Source: an uncultured Eubacterium sp. | GTDB taxonomy: Bacteria; Bacillota; Clostridia; Lachnospirales; Lachnospiraceae | Assembly (NCBI GenBank): GCA_910583555.1 | Contig: CAJTXO010000028.1 | Location: 1-37,845 of the forward strand | Reading direction: 5' to 3' | DNA length: 37,845 bases | Shown here: positions 24,066 to 32,240 of the stretch, in pieces | How positions within the stretch are numbered: position 1 is the stretch's first letter | Layout of the letters: every line of letters starts with the position of its first letter | Program-made: the position numbers and the translations under genes | The notes under the pieces: generated by a model | What the model was told of the DNA's origin: nothing | The model's input: the letters and a program-made list of their open reading frames with translations, nothing else | The model's database searches: none

Positions 24066-24272
24066 TCAACCCATCTTATTAAAAATAACCGTTTGTTCTT
24101 TTATCGATATTTTTCCTACTTGATAGCCGTACCCTGTAAGTTCCTTTTTGTATTTTAGAAAAGAGTGGTCTATCGGTATCCCTGCAATATTCTGTATTTC
24201 TTCAAAGCTCAATTTAAAAGACTGACTTCCATTATTTTTCACGTATTCCCATAAAGCGCCGTATTTGCCCAT
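24066..24272 (-). CDS. DUF7662-like small protein
   Basis: A 68-residue protein beginning MGKYGALWEYV. The LSFEEIQNIAGIPI segment and the end (YGYQVGKISIKEQTVIF) match the compact DUF7662 pattern: MGKY..L..., a 'tF.EIE.i.G' motif, and a final strand 'v.F.r'. The function of this domain is unknown to me. ATG at 24272 has AAAAGGAG well spaced. It is a single gene between the decarboxylase terminator and the lipoprotein gene. Confidence 0.7.
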   Translation of the reverse strand: MGKYGALWEYVKNNGSQSFKLSFEEIQNIAGIPIDHSFLKYKKELTGYGYQVGKISIKEQTVIFNKMG

Positions 24273-24369
24273 TGTGTTTTGCTCCTTTTAAATCCCGATT
24301 TATAGCAGGTTATTTTTTATTTACATTTCCTCATCACGTAGTTTCATTCACACTTATCCACTCCCGTTC

Positions 24370-24419
24370 AAAAAAGACCCTGCCGACTGCCTTCGTCTCC
24401 GAAACATGTCAACAGGATC
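24370..24419 (-). terminator. Strong terminator of the decarboxylase operon
   Basis: On the minus strand, GATCCTGTTGAC (24408-24419) pairs along all 12 bases (G-U included) with GTCGGCAGGGTC (24376-24387), followed by TTTTTT (24370-24375). It lies 18 bases after the last gene of the operon. Confidence 0.85.
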
Positions 24420-24437
24420 TCTCTTCCAAACGATTTA

Positions 24438-25853
24438 TTATACCGGATAAACCTGATTTTCCTTATCTGCCAGCGTCGCGTCCACTTTCGTTTTCTGCGC
24501 CTCACGATACTTGAAGAAATCCGTGGCAACCTGCGGGAACAGCGCGTAGGACAATACGTCCTCGTCCTGCTCTTTCCACTGGGCCATCTCCTTCTCCAGC
24601 TGTGCCAGCTGCGGCTCGATCAGATCGGCCGGGCGGCATGTGATCGGCTTCGCATCGCCGATACATTTCTTCTGCACTTTCGGATCAAATGGTTTTACGG
24701 TCTGTCCGAACTCGCCCGAAAGAAGTTTCTTCGACTCCTTTGTCACCATCTTATATCTCTCGCCTGCTACGACGTTCAATACTGCCTGTGTGCCGACGAT
24801 CTGGGAAGACGGCGTAACGAGAGGCGGCTCGCCGAAGTCCTTGCGCACGCGCGGCACTTCCTCGAGAACTTCCTCGTATTTGTCCTCCTGCCCCATTTCT
24901 TTTAACTGGGATACGAGGTTGCTGAGCATACCGCCCGGCACCTGGTACATGAGCGTCTTGATATTGACGCCGAGCACTTTCGTGTTCATCAGGCCGCTCT
25001 GCAGCGCTTCCTCCCGCATCGGACGGAAATATTCGGCGATTTCTGCCAGAAGGTTTTGGTCGAGTCCCGTGTCGTACGGCGTGCCGCGGAACGTCTCAAC
25101 CATGACTTCCGTCGCCGGCTGGCTCGTTCCCAAAGCAAACGGTGACATCGCCGTGTCAATGATGTCACAGCCCGCCTCGACTGCTTTCATATATGTCATC
25201 GCAGCTACACCGGATGTATAATGCGTGTGAAGGTCGATCGGAATATCTACCGATTGTTTTAACGCCGTCACAAGCTCCGTTGCCTCATACGGCGTAAGCA
25301 GTCCGGCCATGTCTTTGATGCAGAGTGATTTCGCGCCGAGATCCTCGATCTTCTTCGCGATATCCTTCCAGTAATCGAGCGTGTACGCGTCGCCGAGCGT
25401 ATACGAAAGAGCGATCTGCGCGTGTCCGTTTTCCTTATTTGCCGCTTTTACTGCCGTCTCAAGATTGCGGATGTCGTTGAGACAGTCGAAAATACGGATG
25501 ATGTCGATACCGTTCGCGATCGATTTCTGCACGAAATACTCGACCACATCGTCTGCGTAATGGTTGTAACCGAGAATGTTCTGTCCACGGAACAGCATCT
25601 GCAGTTTTGTATTTTTAAATCCGGCTTTCAGCTTGCGCAGCCTCTCCCACGGATCCTCTTTCAGGAAACGCAGGGAAGCGTCAAACGTAGCACCGCCCCA
25701 GCACTCGACCGCGTGATAGCCGACCTGATCCATCTTGTCGATGATCGGGAGCATCTGCTCTGTCGTCATACGGGTAGCGATCAAAGACTGATGAGCATCA
25801 CGAAGGATCGTCTCTGTTATTTTAATTGGCTTTTTGTCAATGTTTTTCGCCAT
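24438..25853 (-). CDS. oadA: Pyruvate/oxaloacetate carboxyltransferase (oxaloacetate decarboxylase alpha without biotin domain; PycB-like)
   Basis: A 471-residue TIM-barrel carboxyltransferase. ILRDAHQSLIATRMTTE (16-32) carries the metal aspartate. CIKDMAG with K180 is the catalytic/carbamylated lysine motif, and DLHTHYTSG holds the zinc histidines H209 and H211. The C-terminal biotinyl domain of classical OadA is absent and is supplied by the separate carrier at 27035-27436. In the family it moves carboxyl between biotin and oxaloacetate/pyruvate, as in the 5S subunit of transcarboxylase. ATG at 25853 has TAGGAGG. It is the last gene before a terminator. Confidence 0.93.
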   Translation of the reverse strand: MAKNIDKKPIKITETILRDAHQSLIATRMTTEQMLPIIDKMDQVGYHAVECWGGATFDASLRFLKEDPWERLRKLKAGFKNTKLQMLFRGQNILGYNHYADDVVEYFVQKSIANGIDIIRIFDCLNDIRNLETAVKAANKENGHAQIALSYTLGDAYTLDYWKDIAKKIEDLGAKSLCIKDMAGLLTPYEATELVTALKQSVDIPIDLHTHYTSGVAAMTYMKAVEAGCDIIDTAMSPFALGTSQPATEVMVETFRGTPYDTGLDQNLLAEIAEYFRPMREEALQSGLMNTKVLGVNIKTLMYQVPGGMLSNLVSQLKEMGQEDKYEEVLEEVPRVRKDFGEPPLVTPSSQIVGTQAVLNVVAGERYKMVTKESKKLLSGEFGQTVKPFDPKVQKKCIGDAKPITCRPADLIEPQLAQLEKEMAQWKEQDEDVLSYALFPQVATDFFKYREAQKTKVDATLADKENQVYPV

Positions 25854-25890
25854 GTTTCTTTCCTCCTAAATCAATAATTTACTTCGCACC

Positions 25891-27009
25891 TTATACTCCA
25901 AAAATCGCCATGAACACACCGGCTGCCACGGCCGTTCCAATCACGCCCGCCACATTCGGCCCCATCGCGTGCATCAGAAGGAAGTTCGTAGGATCTGCTT
26001 CTGAACCAACCTTCTGGGAAACACGAGCTGCCATCGGCACTGCCGATACACCGGCCGAACCAATCAGCGGATTTATTTTTCCGCCGGACATCTTGCACAT
26101 AAGTTTACCAAACAGGACGCCGGCTGCCGTACCGACCGCAAACGCCACCAGACCGAGGACCACGATCTTCAACGTGGCCGGGTTGATAAAGTTCGCACCG
26201 CTTGTTTTCGCGCCTACCGATGTACCGAGCAGAATGACAACTATGTACATAAGCGCATTCGACGCCGTTTCCGTCAGCTGTTTTACCACGCCGGACTCCT
26301 TGAACAGGTTGCCGAGCATGAGCAGACCAACGAGCGGAGCCGTACTTGGCAGGATCAGACATACGACTGTCGTAACGACGATCGGGAACAGGATGCGCTC
26401 CAGTTTGGAAACCGGACGGAGCTGATCCATCTTGATCTTCCGCTCTTCTTCCGTCGTAAACAATTTCATGATCGGCGGCTGGATGATCGGCACGAGTGAC
26501 ATGTACGAATACGCCGCCACGGCGATCGGCCCCATCAGATCGGCCTGCCCGAGTTTTCCGGCGAGGAAGATCGAGGTCGGGCCGTCGGCACCGCCGATGA
26601 TCGAAATAGCTGCCGCCGCTTTTCCATTGAATCCCATGAGGATGGCCAACAGATAGGCCGCAAATATACCGAACTGAGCGGCCGCTCCCAAGAGAAAGCT
26701 CTTCGGGTTCGCGATCAGCGGTCCGAAGTCCGTCATCGCCCCCACGCCGAGGAAGATCAGGGACGGCAGGATACTCCACTCATCCAGTTTAAAGAAATAT
26801 TCCAACAATCCGCCAGACTCCATGATCGGTGGATAAATGTTAACGAGCAGCATACCGAACGCGATCGGAACGAGCAAAAGCGGCTCGTAACCTTTCCGGA
26901 TCGCGAGATACAGGAATACAAAGGCAACCAGTATCATCACGTAGCTGCGCCAGTCAACAGTTCCGTTCGCAAATGCGGTCTGGTGGAGAAGATTTTGTAA
27001 AACGTCCAT
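25891..27009 (-). CDS. oadB: Na+-translocating decarboxylase beta subunit (OadB/MmdB/GcdB)
   Basis: A 372-residue polytopic membrane protein that couples carboxybiotin decarboxylation to Na+ export. It shows the GGADGPTSIFLA motif (139-150; D142 matches the essential aspartate of the family), the SAGVSAVPMAARV segment and the MGPNVAGVIGTAVAAGV end. About ten hydrophobic segments are visible. The start was moved from 27078 to ATG at 27009 (MDVLQNLLHQ), which has GGAGGTAATTAAG upstream. It follows the biotin carrier by 25 bases. Confidence 0.94.
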   Translation of the reverse strand: MDVLQNLLHQTAFANGTVDWRSYVMILVAFVFLYLAIRKGYEPLLLVPIAFGMLLVNIYPPIMESGGLLEYFFKLDEWSILPSLIFLGVGAMTDFGPLIANPKSFLLGAAAQFGIFAAYLLAILMGFNGKAAAAISIIGGADGPTSIFLAGKLGQADLMGPIAVAAYSYMSLVPIIQPPIMKLFTTEEERKIKMDQLRPVSKLERILFPIVVTTVVCLILPSTAPLVGLLMLGNLFKESGVVKQLTETASNALMYIVVILLGTSVGAKTSGANFINPATLKIVVLGLVAFAVGTAAGVLFGKLMCKMSGGKINPLIGSAGVSAVPMAARVSQKVGSEADPTNFLLMHAMGPNVAGVIGTAVAAGVFMAIFGV

Positions 27010-27034
27010 CTTAATTACCTCCAGTATGTTATGA

Positions 27035-27436
27035 TTAATCCATCGTCGCCAATACGTCACCGGATTCAACCATATCACCGGAGTTTACGTTTATGCTCGC
27101 GATCTTTCCGTCCTGAGGAGCAACGACCTCATTTTCCATCTTCATCGCCTCAAGAAGAAGGATCACATCCCCTTTCTTCACATCCGCGCCGACGCTTGAC
27201 TTCACGGATAAGATCTTTCCAGGCATCGGGGATGTCACTTTCACAGAACCTGCCGCTCCGCCCGCTGCCGGTGCCGCCGGTTTTGGCGCAGGTGCTGCCG
27301 GTGCCGCTGCAGGAGCCGCTGACGCCCCTCCCGCTGAAGTGGATGCTCCTCCTGCTGAAGCGGACGCTCCTCCCGCTTTTTCTTCCACCGCCACATCATA
27401 TACGGTTCCATTTACAGTAATTGTATAGTTTTTCAT
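27035..27436 (-). CDS. Biotin carrier protein of the decarboxylase
   Basis: A 133-residue biotinyl protein. The N-terminal strand MKNYTITVNGTVYDVAVEE is followed by a flexible Ala/Gly/Ser/Pro linker (about 21-62) with visibly repeated codons. The C-terminal biotinyl domain has SPMPGKILSVK and EAMKMEN, where K99, 34 residues from the end, would be biotinylated. It matches the 1.3S transcarboxylase subunit/MmdC type. ATG at 27436 has TAGGAGG. It carries the carboxyl group among the two transferases and OadB. Confidence 0.93.
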   Translation of the reverse strand: MKNYTITVNGTVYDVAVEEKAGGASASAGGASTSAGGASAAPAAAPAAPAPKPAAPAAGGAAGSVKVTSPMPGKILSVKSSVGADVKKGDVILLLEAMKMENEVVAPQDGKIASINVNSGDMVESGDVLATMD

Positions 27437-27505
27437 GAGTTATATCCTCCTAAAATTTTATTTTCAGAATCATTTCCTTCAATTGCTCATATTAAAAAGT
27501 GCCGA

Positions 27506-27892
27506 TTAAAAACGTTTCTTGATCGAACGGATCACAAGTCCGTCTGCTGGAACCGGCGTTCCCTCCTGCTCCATCGCAGCCATGATCGCCGCCGTAATGA
27601 CTGCCACGACCTGGGTGTCATCAGCCGGGTTTGACACGGCTGGCGCCGGTGCCGATACCGGTTTGGAAACAGGTTTTGGTGCCGGTGCGGACTGTTTTTT
27701 ATTCTCGGCGAGCTGCACCGATGCTTTTTGTTTCTTTGATCCGTTCAGCAGATCCGGAACGAATCCCAGCAGGTAAATGATAAAGGAAATCAGTATCAGA
27801 ACAACAAATACGGTTCCCATCCCGAGAAGGGTATTTACCAGTGCCTCCGGCATCGTCGTGACAGCTTCCTCTGCCGCTGCTAACATCGCCAT
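27506..27892 (-). CDS. oadG: Na+-pump decarboxylase gamma subunit (OadG)
   Basis: A 128-residue small membrane protein. One span near 18-42 (LVNTLLGMGTVFVVLILISFIIYLL) is followed by the Pro/Ala/Lys-rich linker (KKQSAPAPKPVSKPVSAPAP) and the conserved C-terminal VAVITAAIMAAMEQE..GLVIRSIKKR. In the family OadG stabilises the complex and links the carboxyltransferase to the beta subunit. The start is ATG at 27892 with GAGGTGATGGA; it is four bases after the upstream gene's stop. Confidence 0.9.
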   Translation of the reverse strand: MAMLAAAEEAVTTMPEALVNTLLGMGTVFVVLILISFIIYLLGFVPDLLNGSKKQKASVQLAENKKQSAPAPKPVSKPVSAPAPAVSNPADDTQVVAVITAAIMAAMEQEGTPVPADGLVIRSIKKRF

Positions 27893-27896
27893 TCCA

Positions 27897-29273
27897 TCAC
27901 CTCATTCCAAACATCTGCATAGCATAGATCAACTGTTTCCGAATTTGAGCACCTTCGATCACATTATCCACATAACCCCTTTTCGCGGCAATGTTCACAT
28001 TACACTGCATCTCGTCAAATTCTTTTGCTTTCTTTTCCAGGGCAGCATTCGTATCCTTTTCCTTGCTGATTTCATCTTCGTACATGATCTGCGCCGCCAC
28101 TTTCGCGTCCATCACACCGACTTTCGCTCCCTCGAGGGCGAGGACGAGATCCGCCCCGATGTGTTTGGAATTCATCGCCACGTACGCGCTTCCGAATGCC
28201 TCTCCCGTGATCACGTTCACTTTCGGAACATCCGCGCTGGCAAACGCGCATGTAAGATCCGCCACTGCCTGTCCGATCGTCTTCTCCTCTTCCATCGTCG
28301 AAGCATACGATTTCACATTCGTCAACGTCACGACCGGGATGCCGAACGCGTCGCAGAAGTATACGAACTTCTCCGCCTTTTTGCAGCCGGCTGTCGTGAG
28401 GACGCCGTCCCCCGCGTTTGCCACAGCCCCTACCGTTCCGCCGTTCAGCGTCATAAAACCGGTAACCATATCTTTGGCGTACTCTTTTTTCGTCTCCATG
28501 AACACGTTTCCGTCCGCGATCTGCGCCAGCGCTGCCGCCGGATCCGAGATCATGCCCTCAAATCCCGAAATGACACGGTTCATATCATCCTCCGTATCTT
28601 TCCCGGCAAAATCATCGAAGTTCGCCGGAAGGATCTGAACGAGCGAGCGGATCTGCGCGAGCACGTCGGCCTCTCCGTCACAGACGAAATCCACATTACC
28701 GGCCTCCGCCTGAAATGCGGCCTCCGCCGTATCACATTTCTCGGCGTTGTTTCCCGCGATCGCGTTCGGAGAATTGACAAATAATTTTCCATTCTGGGAA
28801 TCCATAAACGTGAAATCGGAAAGCAGGGAAGAAACAGCTACTCCGCCTCCACAGGAACCGAGTATCGCACTGATCTGAGGGATCACACCGCTTGCTCGTA
28901 CTTTGCTTATGTAGATCTCTCCAAATCCTGCCAATGCATCCACAGCCTCCTGAATACGAACACCGGCGCAATCGATCAAACCGATCACCGGCGCCCCAGC
29001 TTTTACCGCCATCTCATAGAGCCTGGCGATCTTTTTGGCGTGCATCTCGCCAATGGAACCATTCATCGCCGACACGTCCTGGCTGTACACGTACACCAGG
29101 TCGGAGTCGATCACACCGTAACCGGTGATCACACCATCCGCCGGCACTGACTTTTCCTGCATGTTGAAGTCCGTGTTCCTCTTTGTCACGAGTCCACCGA
29201 TCTCAACAAAACTGTTTGCGTCAACAAGAGATTCGATCCTCTGTCTTGCTGACATTTTTGCTGAATTACTCAT
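27897..29273 (-). CDS. Acyl-CoA carboxyltransferase (MmdA/PccB-like), CoA-type
   Basis: A 458-residue crotonase-fold carboxyltransferase. The N-terminal half has GVITGYGVIDSDLVYVYSQD and the oxyanion-type GSCGGGVAVSSLLSDF; the second half has GTVGAVANAGDGVLTTAG and the later GSAYVAMNSKHIGADL. These are MmdA/propionyl-CoA carboxylase beta motifs, so the substrate should be an acyl-CoA such as methylmalonyl-CoA. At 458 residues it is shorter than usual MmdA (about 510), and the second half is divergent. ATG at 29273 has GGAGG upstream. First gene of the operon. Confidence 0.88.
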   Translation of the reverse strand: MSNSAKMSARQRIESLVDANSFVEIGGLVTKRNTDFNMQEKSVPADGVITGYGVIDSDLVYVYSQDVSAMNGSIGEMHAKKIARLYEMAVKAGAPVIGLIDCAGVRIQEAVDALAGFGEIYISKVRASGVIPQISAILGSCGGGVAVSSLLSDFTFMDSQNGKLFVNSPNAIAGNNAEKCDTAEAAFQAEAGNVDFVCDGEADVLAQIRSLVQILPANFDDFAGKDTEDDMNRVISGFEGMISDPAAALAQIADGNVFMETKKEYAKDMVTGFMTLNGGTVGAVANAGDGVLTTAGCKKAEKFVYFCDAFGIPVVTLTNVKSYASTMEEEKTIGQAVADLTCAFASADVPKVNVITGEAFGSAYVAMNSKHIGADLVLALEGAKVGVMDAKVAAQIMYEDEISKEKDTNAALEKKAKEFDEMQCNVNIAAKRGYVDNVIEGAQIRKQLIYAMQMFGMR

Positions 29274-29321
29274 ATGCGGTCCTCCACTTTTATATATTAA
29301 AAAAAATTTTATCCAATTATA

Positions 29322-29350
29322 ATTGTAATGCTTTTATCACAAAATAGCAA
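29322..29350 (-). promoter_or_regulatory. Putative promoter of the decarboxylase operon
   Basis: On the minus strand, TTGCTA (29345-29350), 17 bases, TACAAT (29322-29327). An overlapping TATAAT (29316-29321) is an alternative -10. Confidence 0.5.
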
Positions 29351-29380
29351 CACATTTTTGACATTTTTTCTGATCATTTT

Positions 29381-30727
29381 TTAAGGGCAATCTCTACTTT
29401 CTTTTCCGCTTCTTTTCATGCCTCGTTCCAGACTTCCTTCCACGCTTCCGACCGCGTACAGCGGCAGGTTGATGAGCCATTCCTCCCTCTTGTAATCCGC
29501 CATCGACGCACGCACCGATATTTCGGGGCTGTACTTCTCACGGTAGGTCCTAAGGCTCTTCGCTTTCCGGTTCACCTCCGCCTTGACTTCCACTGGAACG
29601 ACATACCTGCCCGTATCGACGATAAAATCCACCTCGCAGGAGCCGCGGTCATTGGTATAATAGTAAACGCCGAGATCCTCGACCGTTTTAAGCTGCTGGC
29701 ATACATATTGTTCTGTCAGCGCGCCTTTAAACTCCGTAAACAGATGGCTCCCGTCTAACAGTGTCTGCTGGTGCAGGCCTGTCATACAGCCGAGAAGCCC
29801 CACATCGAGCAGAAACAGCTTAAACGCTTTCAGATCCTCGTACGCTTTCAGCGGAATGCTCCCCGCGTTTACACGGCTGACCTTGTGAACAAGTCCGCAG
29901 TCACAAAGCCACATGATCGCCGCTTCGTACTCTTTGGCCCGTCCCCCCTCACGCACAAGGCCGTAAATAAATTTTTTATTCTCTTTCGCCAGCTGGGAGG
30001 GAATGCTGTTCCATACCATACGGATCCTGGGAACCATTCCCGCCGGCGCATGCTTCGAAAAATCCTGTTCATACGCCTCCAGTATGCGCCTTTGAATATA
30101 CCGCACTTCATTAAAATCCTTTTCCTCCACGAAACTCTGCACGGCCTCCGGCATACCACCGACAAAATAGTACTGTTTTAACAGGTCAATATACATTGAT
30201 TTAAAAGAAGTGATCATCGGATAATCCTGTGTTTCCAGAAGTTCAGCAAAGCGCGCGCCGGCAGCTGCCATGAGAAATTCCTGAAACGACAGCGGATAAA
30301 GACTTAGAAAATCCACTTTACCGACCGGAAACGACGTCCCCTCATGTAAGGCGATCCCCAGCTGGGAGCCGGCGCAGACGATGTGATACTGCGGCGCATT
30401 TTCATAAAAATATTTTAGTGCGGAAAGCGCCCGTGGCACTTCCTGCACCTCATCAAAGATCAAGAGCGTTTGTTCCGCCTCGATCTTCCTGCCAGCGTAC
30501 AGTTCCAGCCCCATGACCAGTCGGTCCGTATCCAGATCAGACGCAAATAACTGTGCCATCCTGGAATTGGAATCAAAATTGATATATACGGTATCGTCAT
30601 ACGCCTCCCGGCCGAATTCTCTCATCAGCCAGGTCTTTCCGACCTGTCTCGCCCCCTCAATGATCAGTGGCTTACGCCGCTTCCCGTTCTTCCATCGGTA
30701 AAGCTTTTCTATGGCTGTTCGGTACAT
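29381..30727 (-). CDS. AAA ATPase with DUF4143 domain
   Basis: A 448-residue protein of the AAA_14/DUF4143 type. Walker A GARQVGKT is at 25-32 and Walker B LLIFDEVQEVP near 88-98, with CAGSQLGIALHEGTSFPVGKV as the sensor segment. The C-terminal half ends in the nuclease-like DUF4143 part: YYYTNDRGSCEVDFIV and VVPVEVKAEVN, which carry PD-(D/E)XK-like D and E-x-K. The physiological role is unknown. I moved the start from GTG at 30733 to ATG at 30727, seven bases after GGGAGG. A TTGTAT/TATACT promoter lies upstream. Confidence 0.85.
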   Translation of the reverse strand: MYRTAIEKLYRWKNGKRRKPLIIEGARQVGKTWLMREFGREAYDDTVYINFDSNSRMAQLFASDLDTDRLVMGLELYAGRKIEAEQTLLIFDEVQEVPRALSALKYFYENAPQYHIVCAGSQLGIALHEGTSFPVGKVDFLSLYPLSFQEFLMAAAGARFAELLETQDYPMITSFKSMYIDLLKQYYFVGGMPEAVQSFVEEKDFNEVRYIQRRILEAYEQDFSKHAPAGMVPRIRMVWNSIPSQLAKENKKFIYGLVREGGRAKEYEAAIMWLCDCGLVHKVSRVNAGSIPLKAYEDLKAFKLFLLDVGLLGCMTGLHQQTLLDGSHLFTEFKGALTEQYVCQQLKTVEDLGVYYYTNDRGSCEVDFIVDTGRYVVPVEVKAEVNRKAKSLRTYREKYSPEISVRASMADYKREEWLINLPLYAVGSVEGSLERGMKRSGKESRDCP

Positions 30728-30760
30728 AGGCACACCTCCCTGGCATTCTGCTTTACCTAT

Positions 30761-30789
30761 AGTATATTACAGAACAACAAAAAATACAA
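30761..30789 (-). promoter_or_regulatory. Promoter of the DUF4143 ATPase gene
   Basis: On the minus strand, TTGTAT (30784-30789), 17 bases, TATACT (30761-30766), in the divergent gap with the carboxypeptidase gene. Confidence 0.6.
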
Positions 30790-30837
30790 CGAAATTCCTT
30801 TGCGTGATCACACTTTTTACAACGAATCGGTCATACT

Positions 30838-30879
30838 GGAAATCGTTCCTGTTTTTTGACATTTTTTCAAACGATTTCC
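30838..30879 (+). promoter_or_regulatory. 10-bp inverted repeat around TTGACA before the carboxypeptidase gene
   Basis: GGAAATCGTT (30838-30847) and AACGATTTCC (30870-30879) are perfect complements separated by 22 bases. Between them lies TTGACA (30856-30861). A good -10 at normal spacing is not seen (TACAAT is 20 bases away), so an activator or repressor site is likely. Confidence 0.5.
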
Positions 30880-30918
30880 CATACAATTTTCATAACACCA
30901 GAACCGGCGGTATCGATC

Positions 30919-32136
30919 ATGAAATTAACTCGCCTGTATACGTTTTTTACCTTCCTCGTACTTCTGTTCCTCTGCTGGTGCCATATGGCAAACCGTCCGC
31001 AGACGCAGCCCCAAACCGCTCCCCTCACTTCCGTGCCGCCCGGGCACATCGACGCTGGCAGCCCGGAACCCCCCGCCCTCAAGCTGTACGCCACCGGCGC
31101 CTGCCTGATGGACGCCGCCTCCAGCCGCGTTTTATACGGGAAACAGGAAAATGCGGCGCTCCCGATGGCCAGCACGACAAAGATCATGACCTGCCTGCTC
31201 GCGCTGGAAAACGGAAATCCGGACAGTGAAGTTTCATTTTCTAAGCGCGCCGCTTCGATGCCCAAAGTCCATTTGGGCGCTCCCGCCGGCAGCTCGTTCC
31301 GCCTGAACGACCTGCTGTACTCCCTGATGCTGGAATCCCACAACGACACCGCCGTGGCCATCGCGGAACACATCGGCGGCAGCGTGGAAGGCTTTGCCGC
31401 GATGATGAACGCAAAAGCGGCGGAACTCGGCATGGCCCAGACCAATTTCGTCACACCGAACGGACTGGACGCCGAAGGACATGGAAGCACGCCGGCCGAT
31501 ATGTGCCGCCTCGCGTCCTACGCCGTCCAGAACGAAGCCTTCCTTCAGATCATACAGACGCCATCGCGGACGATCACATCCGTAAACGGCGGGCGGTCGT
31601 ATTCCCTTTCCAATAAAGACGCCTTTTTGACCTCGTATCCCGGCGCCCTGGGAATCAAAACCGGGTTTACCGGAAAAGCCGGCTACTGTTTCGTCGGCGC
31701 TGCCAAAAAGGATAATCGGACATTCGTGAGCTGCGTTCTCGGCAGCGGATGGCCCCCAAACAAATCATATAAGTGGAACGATACGAAAATGTTGATGGAC
31801 TTTGGCTTTGACTATTATTCCTACCAGAATATCCCCATCGAGGATCTGTCTGCCATACAGATCCCGGTAAGCGACGGAAAATCGGATACCGTTTCCGTCA
31901 CCACACCGGAAATCCCGGCATTCCTGCTCAGTCCGTATGACACCATCGACATCGAATACCAAATCTCGCCGCAGTTACAGGCTCCGGTGCGGACCGATGT
32001 GAGCGCCGGTACGGTAACGATCTCCATTGATCAGGTGCCGGTCGGAAGCTTCCCCGTCTATCCGCAGGAAAATATTGAGCCGCGGGAATTCTCAGACATC
32101 GGGCAGTATATCCTGAAAACCTTTCTCGCTTTCTGA
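30919..32136 (+). CDS. D-alanyl-D-alanine carboxypeptidase (PBP5/DacF family)
   Basis: A 405-residue low-molecular-weight penicillin-binding protein that trims the stem peptides of peptidoglycan. The active-site motifs are complete: STTK (S85-K88), SHN (S140-N142) and KTG (K247-G249). An N-terminal hydrophobic segment (about 4-22) exports or anchors it. The C-terminal beta domain (about 310-400) is the PBP5_C type. The frame is open from 30856, but ATG at 30919 starts the signal segment and has GGCGG upstream. It is read away from the DUF4143 ATPase gene. Confidence 0.93.
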   Translation: MKLTRLYTFFTFLVLLFLCWCHMANRPQTQPQTAPLTSVPPGHIDAGSPEPPALKLYATGACLMDAASSRVLYGKQENAALPMASTTKIMTCLLALENGNPDSEVSFSKRAASMPKVHLGAPAGSSFRLNDLLYSLMLESHNDTAVAIAEHIGGSVEGFAAMMNAKAAELGMAQTNFVTPNGLDAEGHGSTPADMCRLASYAVQNEAFLQIIQTPSRTITSVNGGRSYSLSNKDAFLTSYPGALGIKTGFTGKAGYCFVGAAKKDNRTFVSCVLGSGWPPNKSYKWNDTKMLMDFGFDYYSYQNIPIEDLSAIQIPVSDGKSDTVSVTTPEIPAFLLSPYDTIDIEYQISPQLQAPVRTDVSAGTVTISIDQVPVGSFPVYPQENIEPREFSDIGQYILKTFLAF

Positions 32137-32154
32137 TCCGGGCACAAGCGCTAT

Positions 32155-32219
32155 CGCTCTGGCGTTATTCGCACAGACATGATTCACAAAAGTACTATCC
32201 GCTCTGGCGTTATTCGCAC
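32155..32219. repeat. Two 20-bp direct repeats, 45-bp period
   Basis: An identical 20-base string starting CGCTCTGGCG occurs at 32155-32174 and 32200-32219 in the short gap between convergent genes. The copies also share CTAT just before them. Probably a small duplication. Confidence 0.7.
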
Positions 32220-32240
32220 GGATGACTCTTACGCCGGCCG

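Noticed and set aside
27777..28784. 335-codon plus-strand frame opposite oadG and the mmdA-like gene
   Set aside because: His/Arg-rich composition and absence of motifs mark it as antisense to a conserved gene.
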